Shown here: piece by piece, positions 52,114 to 60,563 of the stretch
How positions within the stretch are numbered: position 1 is the first letter of the stretch
Layout of the letters: each line of letters opens with the position of its first letter
Origin: Caballeronia ptereochthonis
GTDB lineage: Bacteria; Pseudomonadota; Gammaproteobacteria; Burkholderiales; Burkholderiaceae
Direction: 5' to 3'
NCBI RefSeq assembly: GCF_001545075.1
Contig: NZ_FCOB02000014.1
Location: 124,001-188,000, forward strand
Length of the DNA stretch: 64,000 nt
Translations under genes and position numbers: made by a program
The notes under the pieces: model-generated
Databases searched by the model: none
Told to the model about the DNA's origin: nothing
What the model saw: the letters and a program-made list of their open reading frames with translations, nothing else

Positions 52114-53489
52114 GCGGCGCGGCTTCCCCGAGCGCATCGGCCGCGGTGCTGAGGCGCGTCTACCGGGCGCTCTGGTGGATCGTCGCGCCGCTCGCGGTGC
52201 TGCGGCTCTACATCCGCTCGCGCAAGGAGCGCGGCTATCGCGAGCATATCGGCGAGCGCTTCGGGCGCGTTCCGCCGCGCCGCGCCGACGATTCCGCGCC
52301 GCTCATCTGGGTGCACGCGGTATCGGTCGGCGAGACGCGCGCCGCGGAGCCGCTGATCGCCGCGCTGATGAAGGCGCATCCCGAAGCGCGCATCCTGCTT
52401 ACGCACATGACGCCGAGCGGACGCGCGACGGGCGTCGAACTGTTCGGCGACCGCGTCTTGCGCAGCTATCTTCCCTACGACCTGCCGATTCTCGTGCGGC
52501 GTTTCCTGCGCGCGTGGCGGCCGTCGCTCGGCATCGTGATGGAGACCGAAGTCTGGCCGACGCTCATCGACGAATGCAAGCGCGCCGACGTGCCGCTCGT
52601 CCTGACCAACGCGCGCATGTCGGAGCGCTCGTACCGGCGCGCGGCCCGCTTCGGGCGTGCGGTGCGCGAAGTGTTCGGCGGCTTTTCGCGCGTGCTCGCG
52701 CAGACGCCGTCCGACGCCGAGCGGCTCACCGCGCTCGGTGCGCGCAACGTCGCGGTGCTCGGCAACCTGAAGTTCGACATGGGCGCGCCGCCCGAACTCG
52801 TGGCGCGCGGTCAGGCATGGCGCGCGGCGATCGGCGACCGGCCGGCATGGGTCGCCGCGAGCACGCGCGAGGGCGAGGAGACGCTGGTGCTGCGCGCGTT
52901 CGCTGCGCTGAACGTGCCCAATGCGCTGTTGATCCTCGTGCCGCGCCATCCGCAGCGTTTCGATGAAGTGTCGGCGCTCATCGCGAGCGCCGGCATGACG
53001 AGCGCACGCCGCTCGGTCTGGGCGCCGAAGCCCGTCGCGGCGGGCTCGGGTGCGGACGTGCCGGAGCCCTTGCCGTCGAGCGTGCAGGTCCTGCTCGGCG
53101 ATTCGATGGGCGAACTCGGCGCGTATTACGCGGCGGCGGATCTGGCGTTCATCGGCGGGAGCCTGTTGCCGCTCGGCGGGCAGAATCTGATCGAAGCGTG
53201 CGCGGCGGGCGTGCCGGTGCTGATCGGGCCGCACACCTTCAACTTCACGCAGGCGACCAACGATGCGATCGCCGCCGGCGCCGCGCTGCGCGTGCAGGAC
53301 CCGCCGGATCTCGCGCGCGGCCTGCGGGAAATCTTCAACGACAAGGCGCGACGTCTCGCGATGAGCGCGGCGGCCTCGGCGTTCGCGGCGCGTCATCGGG
53401 GCGCGACCGAGCGCACGGTGAGCGTGCTGAGCGCGCTGCTGGAAGAGGGCGAAACGGCGAAGCACGCCTCCGCCGCCTTGCCCGAGTAG
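52110..53489 (+). CDS. waaA: Kdo transferase
   Basis: A 459-residue GT30 enzyme that adds Kdo to lipid IVA. It has the membrane anchor YRALWWIVAPLAVLRLYIRS, then IGERFGRVP, IWVHAVSVGETRAAEPLIAA, GIVMETEVWPTLIDECK and LTNARMSERSYRR. The C-terminal domain has AASTREGEETLVLRA, DLAFIGGSLLPLGGQNLIEA and GPHTFNFTQATNDAI. The likely start is TTG 52110, overlapping the kdoO stop as TTGA, with AGGGCAGGG upstream. GTG 52146 (giving a first residue before LRRVYRALWW) is the alternative and fits the usual N-terminus more closely. The next gene converges 4 bp away. Confidence 0.94.
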   Translation: MSGAASPSASAAVLRRVYRALWWIVAPLAVLRLYIRSRKERGYREHIGERFGRVPPRRADDSAPLIWVHAVSVGETRAAEPLIAALMKAHPEARILLTHMTPSGRATGVELFGDRVLRSYLPYDLPILVRRFLRAWRPSLGIVMETEVWPTLIDECKRADVPLVLTNARMSERSYRRAARFGRAVREVFGGFSRVLAQTPSDAERLTALGARNVAVLGNLKFDMGAPPELVARGQAWRAAIGDRPAWVAASTREGEETLVLRAFAALNVPNALLILVPRHPQRFDEVSALIASAGMTSARRSVWAPKPVAAGSGADVPEPLPSSVQVLLGDSMGELGAYYAAADLAFIGGSLLPLGGQNLIEACAAGVPVLIGPHTFNFTQATNDAIAAGAALRVQDPPDLARGLREIFNDKARRLAMSAAASAFAARHRGATERTVSVLSALLEEGETAKHASAALPE

Positions 53490-53493
53490 CCGG

Positions 53494-54768
53494 CTAGGGG
53501 TTTTCGACCGCGAGCAGCGCCGCCGCGCAGCGCGCGAAGCGTTCGTTGCTCGCGGCGATGCCGTACTCCTGCGCGCGCTCGAGCGCGCGTTCCTTCATGC
53601 GCGTTCTGAGCGATTCGTCGGTGAGCACGCGGCGCAGCGCATCGGCGAGTTGCTCGACCGAGCCCACCGGAAACAGGATGCCGAAGCGGCCGTCGCCGAG
53701 AATCTCGCGCGGGCCGGTCGGGCAGTCGCTCGCGACGACGGGCTTGCCGAGCGCGAGCGCTTCGAGCAGCACCATCGGCATGCCTTCATAGCGCGAACTG
53801 AGCACTTGCAGCCGCGCGCCCGCCACGAGCGCGTGCGGATTGTTGCGATAACCCGTGAAATGCACGCGCTCCGCAATGCCGAAATCCTTCGCGAGCGCTT
53901 CGAGTTCGCCACGAAACGCGCCGTCGCCGACGATCACGAGATGCTCCTCGATCTCCGCGCCGCGCACGAGGTCGGCATACGCGCGCAAGAGCGTGCGATG
54001 GTCCTTCTGAATCTCGTCGAGCCGCGCGACCGAAATGATGTACGGCGCGTCGCAGGGCGGTGCTTCCTTCGCCGCGCCGTTGTCGCGGATGCGCTCGATG
54101 TCGATCGCATTGGGCAGCACGAAGAGGCGCTTGAGCGCGCCGCCGAACATTTTGCGCGCTTCCTCGGCCATGTGCTCGTTGAGCGCCGCGACGCCGTCGT
54201 AGCGCGCGAACTGCGCGGAGAGACGCCGCTTCTTGCGGTTGCGATTGGCGAGGCGCGCATCGAAGCTGAAGTGGTTCACGCCGAGCCACGCGGTGCCGAA
54301 GCGGCCCGCGAGGCGGCGCAGCGACATGTCGTAATCGACGATCAGCGCGTGCTTGCGCGCCAGCTCGGCGACGCGGCGCTTCACATAGGGACGCACCGCG
54401 AGCGTGTTGAAGACGTCGCGCCCGACGCGGCCGAGCTTGCTCAGGCGACGCGCGTAGCGGCGCGACTGAAAGTAATTGAGCCAGGGCTTGTCGGCGAGGA
54501 TCTCGATGCCGACGTCCTGCGGAACGAGCGCGCGAAAGCGGTCATGGAACGCGGGGGACGGATGCATGACCGAGAGCGTGACGACGAAGCGCTCGCGGTC
54601 GAACACGCGCAGCCACTGGATCAGCGACGATTCGATGCCCCCATCGCCGAAATCGACGATGTGAAAGAGGACGGGGATGCGCTCTCGGGCGGGTTCACGC
54701 GGCTGCGACACGGCGGAGCTGTTGCGCGGTCCGCTCGGGTTCGGCCGGGTGGAGAAGGCAGTGGGCAC
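53494..54768 (-). CDS. GT4 glycosyltransferase (probable LPS core)
   Basis: A 424-residue GT-B enzyme. After a Pro/Arg-rich leader comes VLFHIVDFGDGGIESSLIQW (acceptor domain), then DYDMSLRRLAGRFGTAWLGV and VLPNAIDIERIRDNG. The donor domain has YIISVARLDEIQKDHRTLLR, VGDGAFRGELEALAKDFGI and LSSRYEGMPMVLLEALALGK with the EGMPMVLLE donor motif. Next to waaA and waaC it is most likely an LPS core transferase; donor unknown. The first 30 residues are not conserved in style, so the start could lie further in. Convergent with waaA. Confidence 0.85.
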   Translation of the reverse strand: MPTAFSTRPNPSGPRNSSAVSQPREPARERIPVLFHIVDFGDGGIESSLIQWLRVFDRERFVVTLSVMHPSPAFHDRFRALVPQDVGIEILADKPWLNYFQSRRYARRLSKLGRVGRDVFNTLAVRPYVKRRVAELARKHALIVDYDMSLRRLAGRFGTAWLGVNHFSFDARLANRNRKKRRLSAQFARYDGVAALNEHMAEEARKMFGGALKRLFVLPNAIDIERIRDNGAAKEAPPCDAPYIISVARLDEIQKDHRTLLRAYADLVRGAEIEEHLVIVGDGAFRGELEALAKDFGIAERVHFTGYRNNPHALVAGARLQVLSSRYEGMPMVLLEALALGKPVVASDCPTGPREILGDGRFGILFPVGSVEQLADALRRVLTDESLRTRMKERALERAQEYGIAASNERFARCAAALLAVENP

Positions 54769-55065
54769 GGTGAGGCGTGGACGGAATTTTCCAAAGACGC
54801 AATGCTACCGCAGGTTGGCGGGCGCGGCCGGAAGCGCGTCGCGCATTCCGGGCGTTCGGCACGGTCGCGCGAGCCTGTCGTCGGAAGAATGACCGCCCAT
54901 GCGCCAGGTACGCATGCGTTGGGACGCGTCGCCACCGATCGCGCCCCGTGCTTTCCTTTCTTGCCGGCAACTGCTTCGATCGCCTATATATTGATTGGCC
55001 GAGCACGTCCTCTCGCACGGCACGAACGCGAGCACGACCCGGATAACTCTGATATGGGGTGCGAC
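54769..55065. other. 297-bp region between core transferase and the membrane-protein gene
   Basis: Divergent spacer with no supported gene. An AT-richer patch CTATATATTG near 54981-54990 may belong to a promoter for the downstream pair. It marks the left edge of a segment with less GC-biased codons. Confidence 0.35.
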
Positions 55066-55446
55066 ATGCAGCACAAAGAGGTGCTCTGGTTTGCAGGCGG
55101 CGAGCTGGCGATCATGTTGATCATGTCACTGATGATTCTCTCTCTGCGCAAGGCGCCCGTCGTGGACCGCTCACACGACACGCGATTGCTCTATTTTGCC
55201 GCCGTCATCCTCACGGCGCTGGGCCTGATCTTCATGTTCAGCATGGCGATGTATTTCTGGGAAGGGGCGTCCGAAAACCAGACGCCGGGTCCCGGTCAGG
55301 ACATATTCCGGCAATGCTCGCAGGTAATCCCGCCCATCGTCACCCTGGTGCTCGGCTATTTTTTTGGACGTCAGGAGTCCAGCGAACACAAGAGGAGAGC
55401 CGATGGAGGCGGCGGCCCGCCTCAGGCCGGACCGGAATCCGACTAA
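55066..55446 (+). CDS. Small three-helix membrane protein, partner of the hydrolase-WD40 gene
   Basis: A 126-residue protein I do not recognise. It has three hydrophobic stretches: GGELAIMLIMSLMILSLR, LYFAAVILTALGLIFMFSMA and IPPIVTLVLGYFFG. A loop ENQTPGPGQDIFRQCSQ lies between the last two, and the charged tail is ESSEHKRRADGGGG. The tail suggests a cytoplasmic C-terminus. ATG 55066 follows GGGG by six bases; ATG 55054 would add four residues. It is on the same strand and 100 bp before the 1002-residue hydrolase-WD40 gene, with a hairpin between, so it is probably coexpressed with it. It could anchor or regulate that protein at the inner membrane. Confidence 0.7.
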   Translation: MQHKEVLWFAGGELAIMLIMSLMILSLRKAPVVDRSHDTRLLYFAAVILTALGLIFMFSMAMYFWEGASENQTPGPGQDIFRQCSQVIPPIVTLVLGYFFGRQESSEHKRRADGGGGPPQAGPESD

Positions 55447-55464
55447 GGCTTTCATTCTGATTCC

Positions 55465-55497
55465 GCGTGCCCGGGCTGCTCTGCTTGCCCGGGACGC
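55465..55497. repeat. GC-rich hairpin between the membrane-protein gene and the hydrolase-WD40 gene
   Basis: An 11-bp stem with one bulged G (GCGT-CCCGGGC at 55465-55476 pairing with 55487-55497) and a ten-base loop. No T-run follows, so it may reduce readthrough or stabilise the mRNA rather than terminate. Confidence 0.5.
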
Positions 55498-55546
55498 TCG
55501 AATTCGCGCCTGCCCGAAGCAAAGCGCCTTCGACCCGAGGTGAGGA

Positions 55547-58500
55547 ATGTACGATCCGCACAGCGCTCATCGCGTCATTCTGACCGTGCATGGCATCCGA
55601 ACCTACGGGAAGTGGTCCGACAGACTGAGGATGCTCATTCATGCGCGCGATCCTCGGTTGCCCGTCGAGAACTATTCGTACGGGTTCTTTTCGACGTTCG
55701 CGCTGTTGCTGCCGCCGTTCAGATGGTTTGCGGTATGGCGCTTCGCGAAAGAGCTTCGTAGCCTGGCCGGCCGATATCGTCATGCCCAGTTCGACATCGT
55801 TGCTCATAGTTTCGGGACCTTCATCGTAGGCAAGACGCTCAAGCGGACCGCTTCAGCGGATTTGCCGCGAATCGGCACGGTGATCTTTGCCGGGAGCGTG
55901 CTCAGGCAGACGTTTCCGTGGCGAAAGATCTTCGAGAAGAAGGCGGTGAAACGCGTCGTCAACGAGTGCGGCGTGGACGATCACGTTCTCATCATCAGCC
56001 AGCTCTTTGTCCTTTTCACGGGCATGGCCGGGCGTGTCGGCTTTCACGGGTTTCAGGGCAACACCCTGCGCAATCGATATTTCAGCGGCGGGCACAGCCT
56101 TTACTTCACCGACGAGTTCATGTCGGAGCGATGGATACCATTGCTGGTGGACGAGGCGGCTGCGTCCCCCGTCGACGAGCGAAGAGAACTTTCGGCCTTG
56201 TCGGCAGCGGCGATGTGGCTCGTTCAGAATTTCGAGCCCTTGAAGATCGCGTTATACATCGGCGCTCCATGCTGGCTGATGATCTGGCAAGTCGATACGT
56301 GGAACAAGGCCTATGCCCAGGAAGTCGCCACGCGCGCGGCGGCGCTCGTCGGTCCGGCGAAGGCGTCGACACTCGACGGGCTTGCCCTGGCGATCGAATC
56401 CGTCGCAACGAAGCCGACGAAGCTGGGCCTGGAGACGCTGGAACGCGCGACCGCCATGCTGCCCGACGAAGCCTATAGCGTCCGCTTGCAGGCGAACAGG
56501 ACGTCATCCGGGGCGGCGCACGCCACCGACTATGACGCATCCCAGGGCATCGGTCCGATATTGATCGGGGCTCGTGGCAACACGGGTCTGGTGGGAACCG
56601 ACAAGGGCGCAATCGTCGCGTTCGACACGAAGAACTGGAGCGTCCTCAGGGCCATCTCGCTCGGAGACGATCCGATCGACGTGATCGCTCTCGATGACAG
56701 CGGCCAACATGCGTTCGCGTCGGATCAGGAGGGCGCGATCGCGCTCTGGAATCCGGCGAATCAGAGCGCCCCCGTCCGCATCGCGGGGCGGGGTCGTATT
56801 TTCGCGGCTGGATTCTCCGGTGACGGAAAATCGCTCTGTCTGCTTTCCGAGCCTGAAGAAGGCGGCGCGGAGATGCGTGAGCTGGACGCCGTGTCCGGCG
56901 TGCAGCGAAGCGCGACGGCGCTGGAGCCCGCGCGCGTCACGGCAGCCGCAGTGAGTCCGGATGGCACACTGGCCGCGACGGCCACCAATCGCGCGTCCGA
57001 GCTGACCGACGACGTCATGACGCCGCCCAACGCGATCCGCTTGTGGAACACCCGAAACGGAAAGCTGATTCACTCCTTCATTTCGAGCGGAGAAGTCACC
57101 TCCGTCTCGCTGAGCCCTGACAATCTGTTTCTGGCCGCGGGCGATGTCTTCGGGGTCACGCAGGTGTGGTCCCTCAACGACCCGTCTCCGATCTTCCAGT
57201 CCAGGCAAGCCGTGCCGATCGCCTTCGTTCAGTTCAGCCGGTTCGACAGTCCGATGACCATGCCCGCCGAGCTCTCGATCAAGGACTGGATGGAGGATCA
57301 AACCATCGAGACGGCGCTCGAAAGAGGCATCGCATTATATCCGCAGATCATGCTGGCGTCCGCGGGAAAGGATGGAACGGTCTCGATCATCAATCTGGTG
57401 ACGAGAAAGGAGACGGGTCTGGTCTTGCAACGCGAACATGTCAGAAGCGTCTCTTTCTCGAAAGGCGACGATCTGCTCTTCATCGGGAACGGCAGCGGCA
57501 TCAACGCATGGAGGACGTCTGCGTTTGCCAATGCCGAAGTGGTGCTGAACAGTCCCATCGAAGCCATCTCGATCGGTCCGCAGTCGAACACCATTCTCGC
57601 CCTGGGATCGAACGCGCTCTATCGCGCCTGGAATCGAAACACCGGTCGTCAGGTGGTCCAGGAAACCCTGTATCAACCCGGCTGGCGAAACGCGCCGGAG
57701 CTCGAAAACAGCGCGATTGCCGTGACGCCGAAGGCCATTACATTTCTCGGCAGCCTGGCCAGCATCGCTCCGGCAATGGTGAGCCGGTGGGATGGAGTGA
57801 CCGGCACTCCACTCCCGCCCGTGCGCGTCGCTGCGCTGGTCACGCGTGTGACCGTCTCGCAGGACGGGCAGCGCATGGCGGTCGCCTCCGATGACGGACT
57901 GATTCATCTCTACCCGGTTCTGCCGGACCCGGACGACCCGCCGGTCACCGTTTCCACGACGTCCAGCCCGACCGCCATGTCCCTCTCCGAAGATGCGCGC
58001 TGGTTGATCGCCGGAAATGCCTCGGGACGAGTGGATGTCTGGGATACGGCGACGCTTGCCCACCGCGCCTTTCAAGGCCAGGGCAAGATCGTGGAGGTGG
58101 CGGCCAGTGTCGAAAGCGGCCGCTTCGTCTTTGCGGACGAACAAGGGCGCGTGGTATCGATCGACGCAAGCTCCGGCGAAGCTTCCACCATCGTGGCGGA
58201 CAACGTGCCGGTCGGCTCGCTCGCGTTCTGGGGAAAAAACCTGCTCGCCGTTTCCAAGAAGACCCTGAAAGTATTTGATCTGTCCTCGCGTGGCGTGCTC
58301 GCGGAACGCGAAGTCGAAGGGCCGGTCAGGAACGTCGTGTTCGGCCATGACGGCTACGATATTTACTACACCGTTGGCAACAAGGTCCAGCAATGGCGCT
58401 GGGACCGCCAGGCCCTTCTGCGTGTCGCCTGCGTGCGCGCAGGAAGATCGCTCGACAACGATTTTCGCGAGCGCTTCGGGCTGCGCTCGCATGCGGAGAA

Positions 58501-58555
58501 CTGGTTGCTTCTCGCCCTCACCGGCAACCGTTTGAAGGGCTGTGAAAGTTCCTGA
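55547..58555 (+). CDS. Alpha/beta hydrolase - TM - WD40 repeat protein, STAND-like without NTPase
   Basis: A 1002-residue protein. Residues 1-200 form an alpha/beta hydrolase: RVILTVHGIRTYGKWSDRL (oxyanion loop), nucleophile elbow FDIVAHSFGTFIVG (Ser88), possible acid Asp144/145 (CGVDDHVLI) and His183 (SGGHSLYF). A membrane helix follows at about 233-249 (LYIGAPCWLMIWQ). The linker AYAQEVATRAAALVG and then LAIESVATKPTKLGL is like the one before propellers in STAND/WD40 proteins. From about 335 to 940 come degenerate WD40 repeats (ALWNPANQ, IRLWNTRNGKLIHSF, VDVWDTATLAHRAF), enough for two seven-bladed propellers. The end LLRVACVRAGRSLDNDF resembles the ACxxAGRxL cap of such proteins. No P-loop is present. 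AGA/AGG codons are frequent. Function unknown; a sensor-linked lipase or esterase is inferred. Confidence 0.82.
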   Translation: MYDPHSAHRVILTVHGIRTYGKWSDRLRMLIHARDPRLPVENYSYGFFSTFALLLPPFRWFAVWRFAKELRSLAGRYRHAQFDIVAHSFGTFIVGKTLKRTASADLPRIGTVIFAGSVLRQTFPWRKIFEKKAVKRVVNECGVDDHVLIISQLFVLFTGMAGRVGFHGFQGNTLRNRYFSGGHSLYFTDEFMSERWIPLLVDEAAASPVDERRELSALSAAAMWLVQNFEPLKIALYIGAPCWLMIWQVDTWNKAYAQEVATRAAALVGPAKASTLDGLALAIESVATKPTKLGLETLERATAMLPDEAYSVRLQANRTSSGAAHATDYDASQGIGPILIGARGNTGLVGTDKGAIVAFDTKNWSVLRAISLGDDPIDVIALDDSGQHAFASDQEGAIALWNPANQSAPVRIAGRGRIFAAGFSGDGKSLCLLSEPEEGGAEMRELDAVSGVQRSATALEPARVTAAAVSPDGTLAATATNRASELTDDVMTPPNAIRLWNTRNGKLIHSFISSGEVTSVSLSPDNLFLAAGDVFGVTQVWSLNDPSPIFQSRQAVPIAFVQFSRFDSPMTMPAELSIKDWMEDQTIETALERGIALYPQIMLASAGKDGTVSIINLVTRKETGLVLQREHVRSVSFSKGDDLLFIGNGSGINAWRTSAFANAEVVLNSPIEAISIGPQSNTILALGSNALYRAWNRNTGRQVVQETLYQPGWRNAPELENSAIAVTPKAITFLGSLASIAPAMVSRWDGVTGTPLPPVRVAALVTRVTVSQDGQRMAVASDDGLIHLYPVLPDPDDPPVTVSTTSSPTAMSLSEDARWLIAGNASGRVDVWDTATLAHRAFQGQGKIVEVAASVESGRFVFADEQGRVVSIDASSGEASTIVADNVPVGSLAFWGKNLLAVSKKTLKVFDLSSRGVLAEREVEGPVRNVVFGHDGYDIYYTVGNKVQQWRWDRQALLRVACVRAGRSLDNDFRERFGLRSHAENWLLLALTGNRLKGCESS

Positions 58556-58609
58556 GAGCGTTCCTTCGACGCTTCGTTGCCGGATGTCACGACACCCGAA
58601 CGGCGCGCG

Positions 58610-59260
58610 TCAGACCGCCAGCAAGCCCTTCTTCTCGATGAACGAAATCACCTGATCCAGCCCCTCCAGCGCTTTCAGATTGCACATCACGAACGGCCGC
58701 TCGCCGCGCATCTTCTTCGCGTCGCTCGCCATGACATCGAGATTCGCGCCGACGTATGGCGCGAGGTCCGTCTTGTTGATCACGAGCAGGTCCGACTTCG
58801 TGATGCCGGGTCCGCCCTTGCGCGGAATCTTTTCGCCGCCCGCGACATCGATCACGTAGATCGTCAGATCGGACAGCTCCGGGCTGAACGTGGCCGCGAG
58901 GTTATCGCCGCCCGATTCGATGAACACGATGTCCGCGTCCGGAAACTTCGACACCATGCGATCGACGGCTTCGAGATTGATCGACGCATCTTCGCGGATC
59001 GCCGTATGCGGGCAGCCGCCCGTCTCGACGCCCATGATGCGCTCGGCGGGCAGCGCGCCCGCAACGGTCAGGAGCCGCTGATCTTCCTTCGTGTAGATGT
59101 CATTGGTGATGGCGACGAGATCGTACTTCTCGCGCATCGCCTTGCAGAGCATTTCGAGCAGCGTGGTCTTGCCGGAGCCGACCGGCCCACCCACGCCGAC
59201 GCGCAAAGGCGGCAGTTTCTTGGTTCGGCGAGCGGCGGCGGAATAAGCGGGAGCGTTCAT
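58610..59260 (-). CDS. ureG: Urease accessory GTPase
   Basis: A 216-residue SIMIBI GTPase that drives nickel delivery to apo-urease. The P-loop is [20 protein letters not shown]. The metal-binding [15 protein letters not shown] (Cys-Pro-His) and the base motif [16 protein letters not shown] are present. It is last in the leftward run ureA-B-C-E-F-G, 30 bp after ureF. The protein works with UreF and UreD/UreH; the latter is not encoded here. Confidence 0.96.
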   Translation of the reverse strand: MNAPAYSAAARRTKKLPPLRVGVGGPVGSGKTTLLEMLCKAMREKYDLVAITNDIYTKEDQRLLTVAGALPAERIMGVETGGCPHTAIREDASINLEAVDRMVSKFPDADIVFIESGGDNLAATFSPELSDLTIYVIDVAGGEKIPRKGGPGITKSDLLVINKTDLAPYVGANLDVMASDAKKMRGERPFVMCNLKALEGLDQVISFIEKKGLLAV

Positions 59261-59290
59261 GCGATTGTCGATGCGAGATGCGGATTCGAG

Positions 59291-59971
59291 TTAAGAGCGA
59301 AAGAGCCGCGAATATTGCGACTCGTGACGCGCCGACAGAATGCCGAGCTGCGGCGCGAAGGTGTGGACGTGTTCGGGCGACGTATCGAGCGCGCGACGCA
59401 CGGCGGCATCGATCGGCTCGCGCAACGCGACGATGATGCGCTGTCCGGCGAGCTGACCGAGCGGCACGGCCTTGAGCGCGGCGGCCGCCTGATTCTCGAC
59501 CCAGCTGAATGCGTAGGCCGCGAGCGCCGCTTCAGGCGCGGCCTCGTGCGCGAACGCGGCGAAGGCGAAGGCCGTCGGCTGCGCGACGGGTTTGATCGTG
59601 GCGAGCGTCGCGCGGCGTGCCTCGTCGCCCCATTCGAGCGATGCGCAAAGCTGCGTGAGCGACCAGCCCATCTGCTCGGTTTCGCGCCTCAGCTCGGCGG
59701 ATTCACGGCTGGCGATGTATTCGTCATTGGCGGCTTTCAAAGCGGCTTCGTCGTGCGAACGCCAATGCTCCATCTGATGCGCGAGCAAGGGCAATTCGCC
59801 GCGCGCGAGCACGTTCATCAGGCCGCTTGAGATCCAGTCGCGCGCGCTGTCGCCGTCGTGAATCAGGCCGTGCTCAATCGCGGCTTCCAGGCCTTGCGAA
59901 TAGCTGAACGCGCCGATCGGCAGCGCCGGCGACGCGAGATGCAGGAGCGCCGTGAGCTCAGCGATGCGCAT
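59291..59971 (-). CDS. ureF: Urease accessory protein UreF
   Basis: A 226-residue all-helical accessory protein. It starts [20 protein letters not shown] and [17 protein letters not shown], the typical UreF opening, and ends with YSRLFRS. It acts as a GTPase-gating partner of UreG in the urease activation complex. ATG 59971 lies inside the end of ureE (14-bp overlap); the longer frame upstream is a shadow of the His-rich ureE tail and was left out. Confidence 0.94.
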   Translation of the reverse strand: MRIAELTALLHLASPALPIGAFSYSQGLEAAIEHGLIHDGDSARDWISSGLMNVLARGELPLLAHQMEHWRSHDEAALKAANDEYIASRESAELRRETEQMGWSLTQLCASLEWGDEARRATLATIKPVAQPTAFAFAAFAHEAAPEAALAAYAFSWVENQAAAALKAVPLGQLAGQRIIVALREPIDAAVRRALDTSPEHVHTFAPQLGILSARHESQYSRLFRS

Positions 59972-60557
59972 GGCCGTGGTGATGATGACCGTGGTCATGA
60001 TCGTGACCGCATGACGAGTGATCGTGGTCATGCGAATGGTCATGACCATGATGCTCGTCGAAAACCTTCTGCGCGAGCGCATAGTCTTCGCTGAAGGTTT
60101 CGTCGTGACCGTGCCTGTGGCCGCCGCCATACGCGCCGGTCTCCGGCTGAAACGGCTGCGATTCGCGCGCGACGACAACGCCCAAGCGCTTCAGCATGTC
60201 TTCGAGCACCGGATCGGCCTCGAGCTTCAGGTAATCCGCGCCGACTTCGACCGGCGTATGGCGGTTGCCGAGGTGATACGCGGCGCGCGTGAGCATGCGC
60301 ACGCTCGGCGCGCGCACGATGAGCACATCTTCCTCTGCCGCGACGACGCGCACGAAGCCGCCATCATCCGCGACGAGCATGTCGCCGTCCGCGAGCACGG
60401 TGCCGCGCGGCATCACGAGGGCGACTTCCTCGCCGTTGTCGAGCGTGGCGGCCAGCCGGCTCTTGCAGCGCGCGTCGAAAGCGAGCGTGAGCGTGGGGGC
60501 GCGCTTGACGAGCACGGGTGCGAGTTTTGCGCTCAGACGTTTGTCGATGGTACGCAT
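59958..60557 (-). CDS. ureE: Urease accessory nickel chaperone UreE with His-rich tail
   Basis: A 199-residue UreE. It has [20 protein letters not shown] (N-terminal domain) and [13 protein letters not shown], with the interface His motif that binds nickel. The C-terminus is long and His/Asp-rich (about 25 His in the last 55 residues, e.g. [13 protein letters not shown] and [11 protein letters not shown]), longer than many UreE tails and likely a nickel store. Spacing to ureC is 6 bp. Overlap with ureF suggests coupled translation. Confidence 0.95.
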   Translation of the reverse strand: MRTIDKRLSAKLAPVLVKRAPTLTLAFDARCKSRLAATLDNGEEVALVMPRGTVLADGDMLVADDGGFVRVVAAEEDVLIVRAPSVRMLTRAAYHLGNRHTPVEVGADYLKLEADPVLEDMLKRLGVVVARESQPFQPETGAYGGGHRHGHDETFSEDYALAQKVFDEHHGHDHSHDHDHSSCGHDHDHGHHHHGHAHR

Positions 60558-60563
60558 GAAGAT

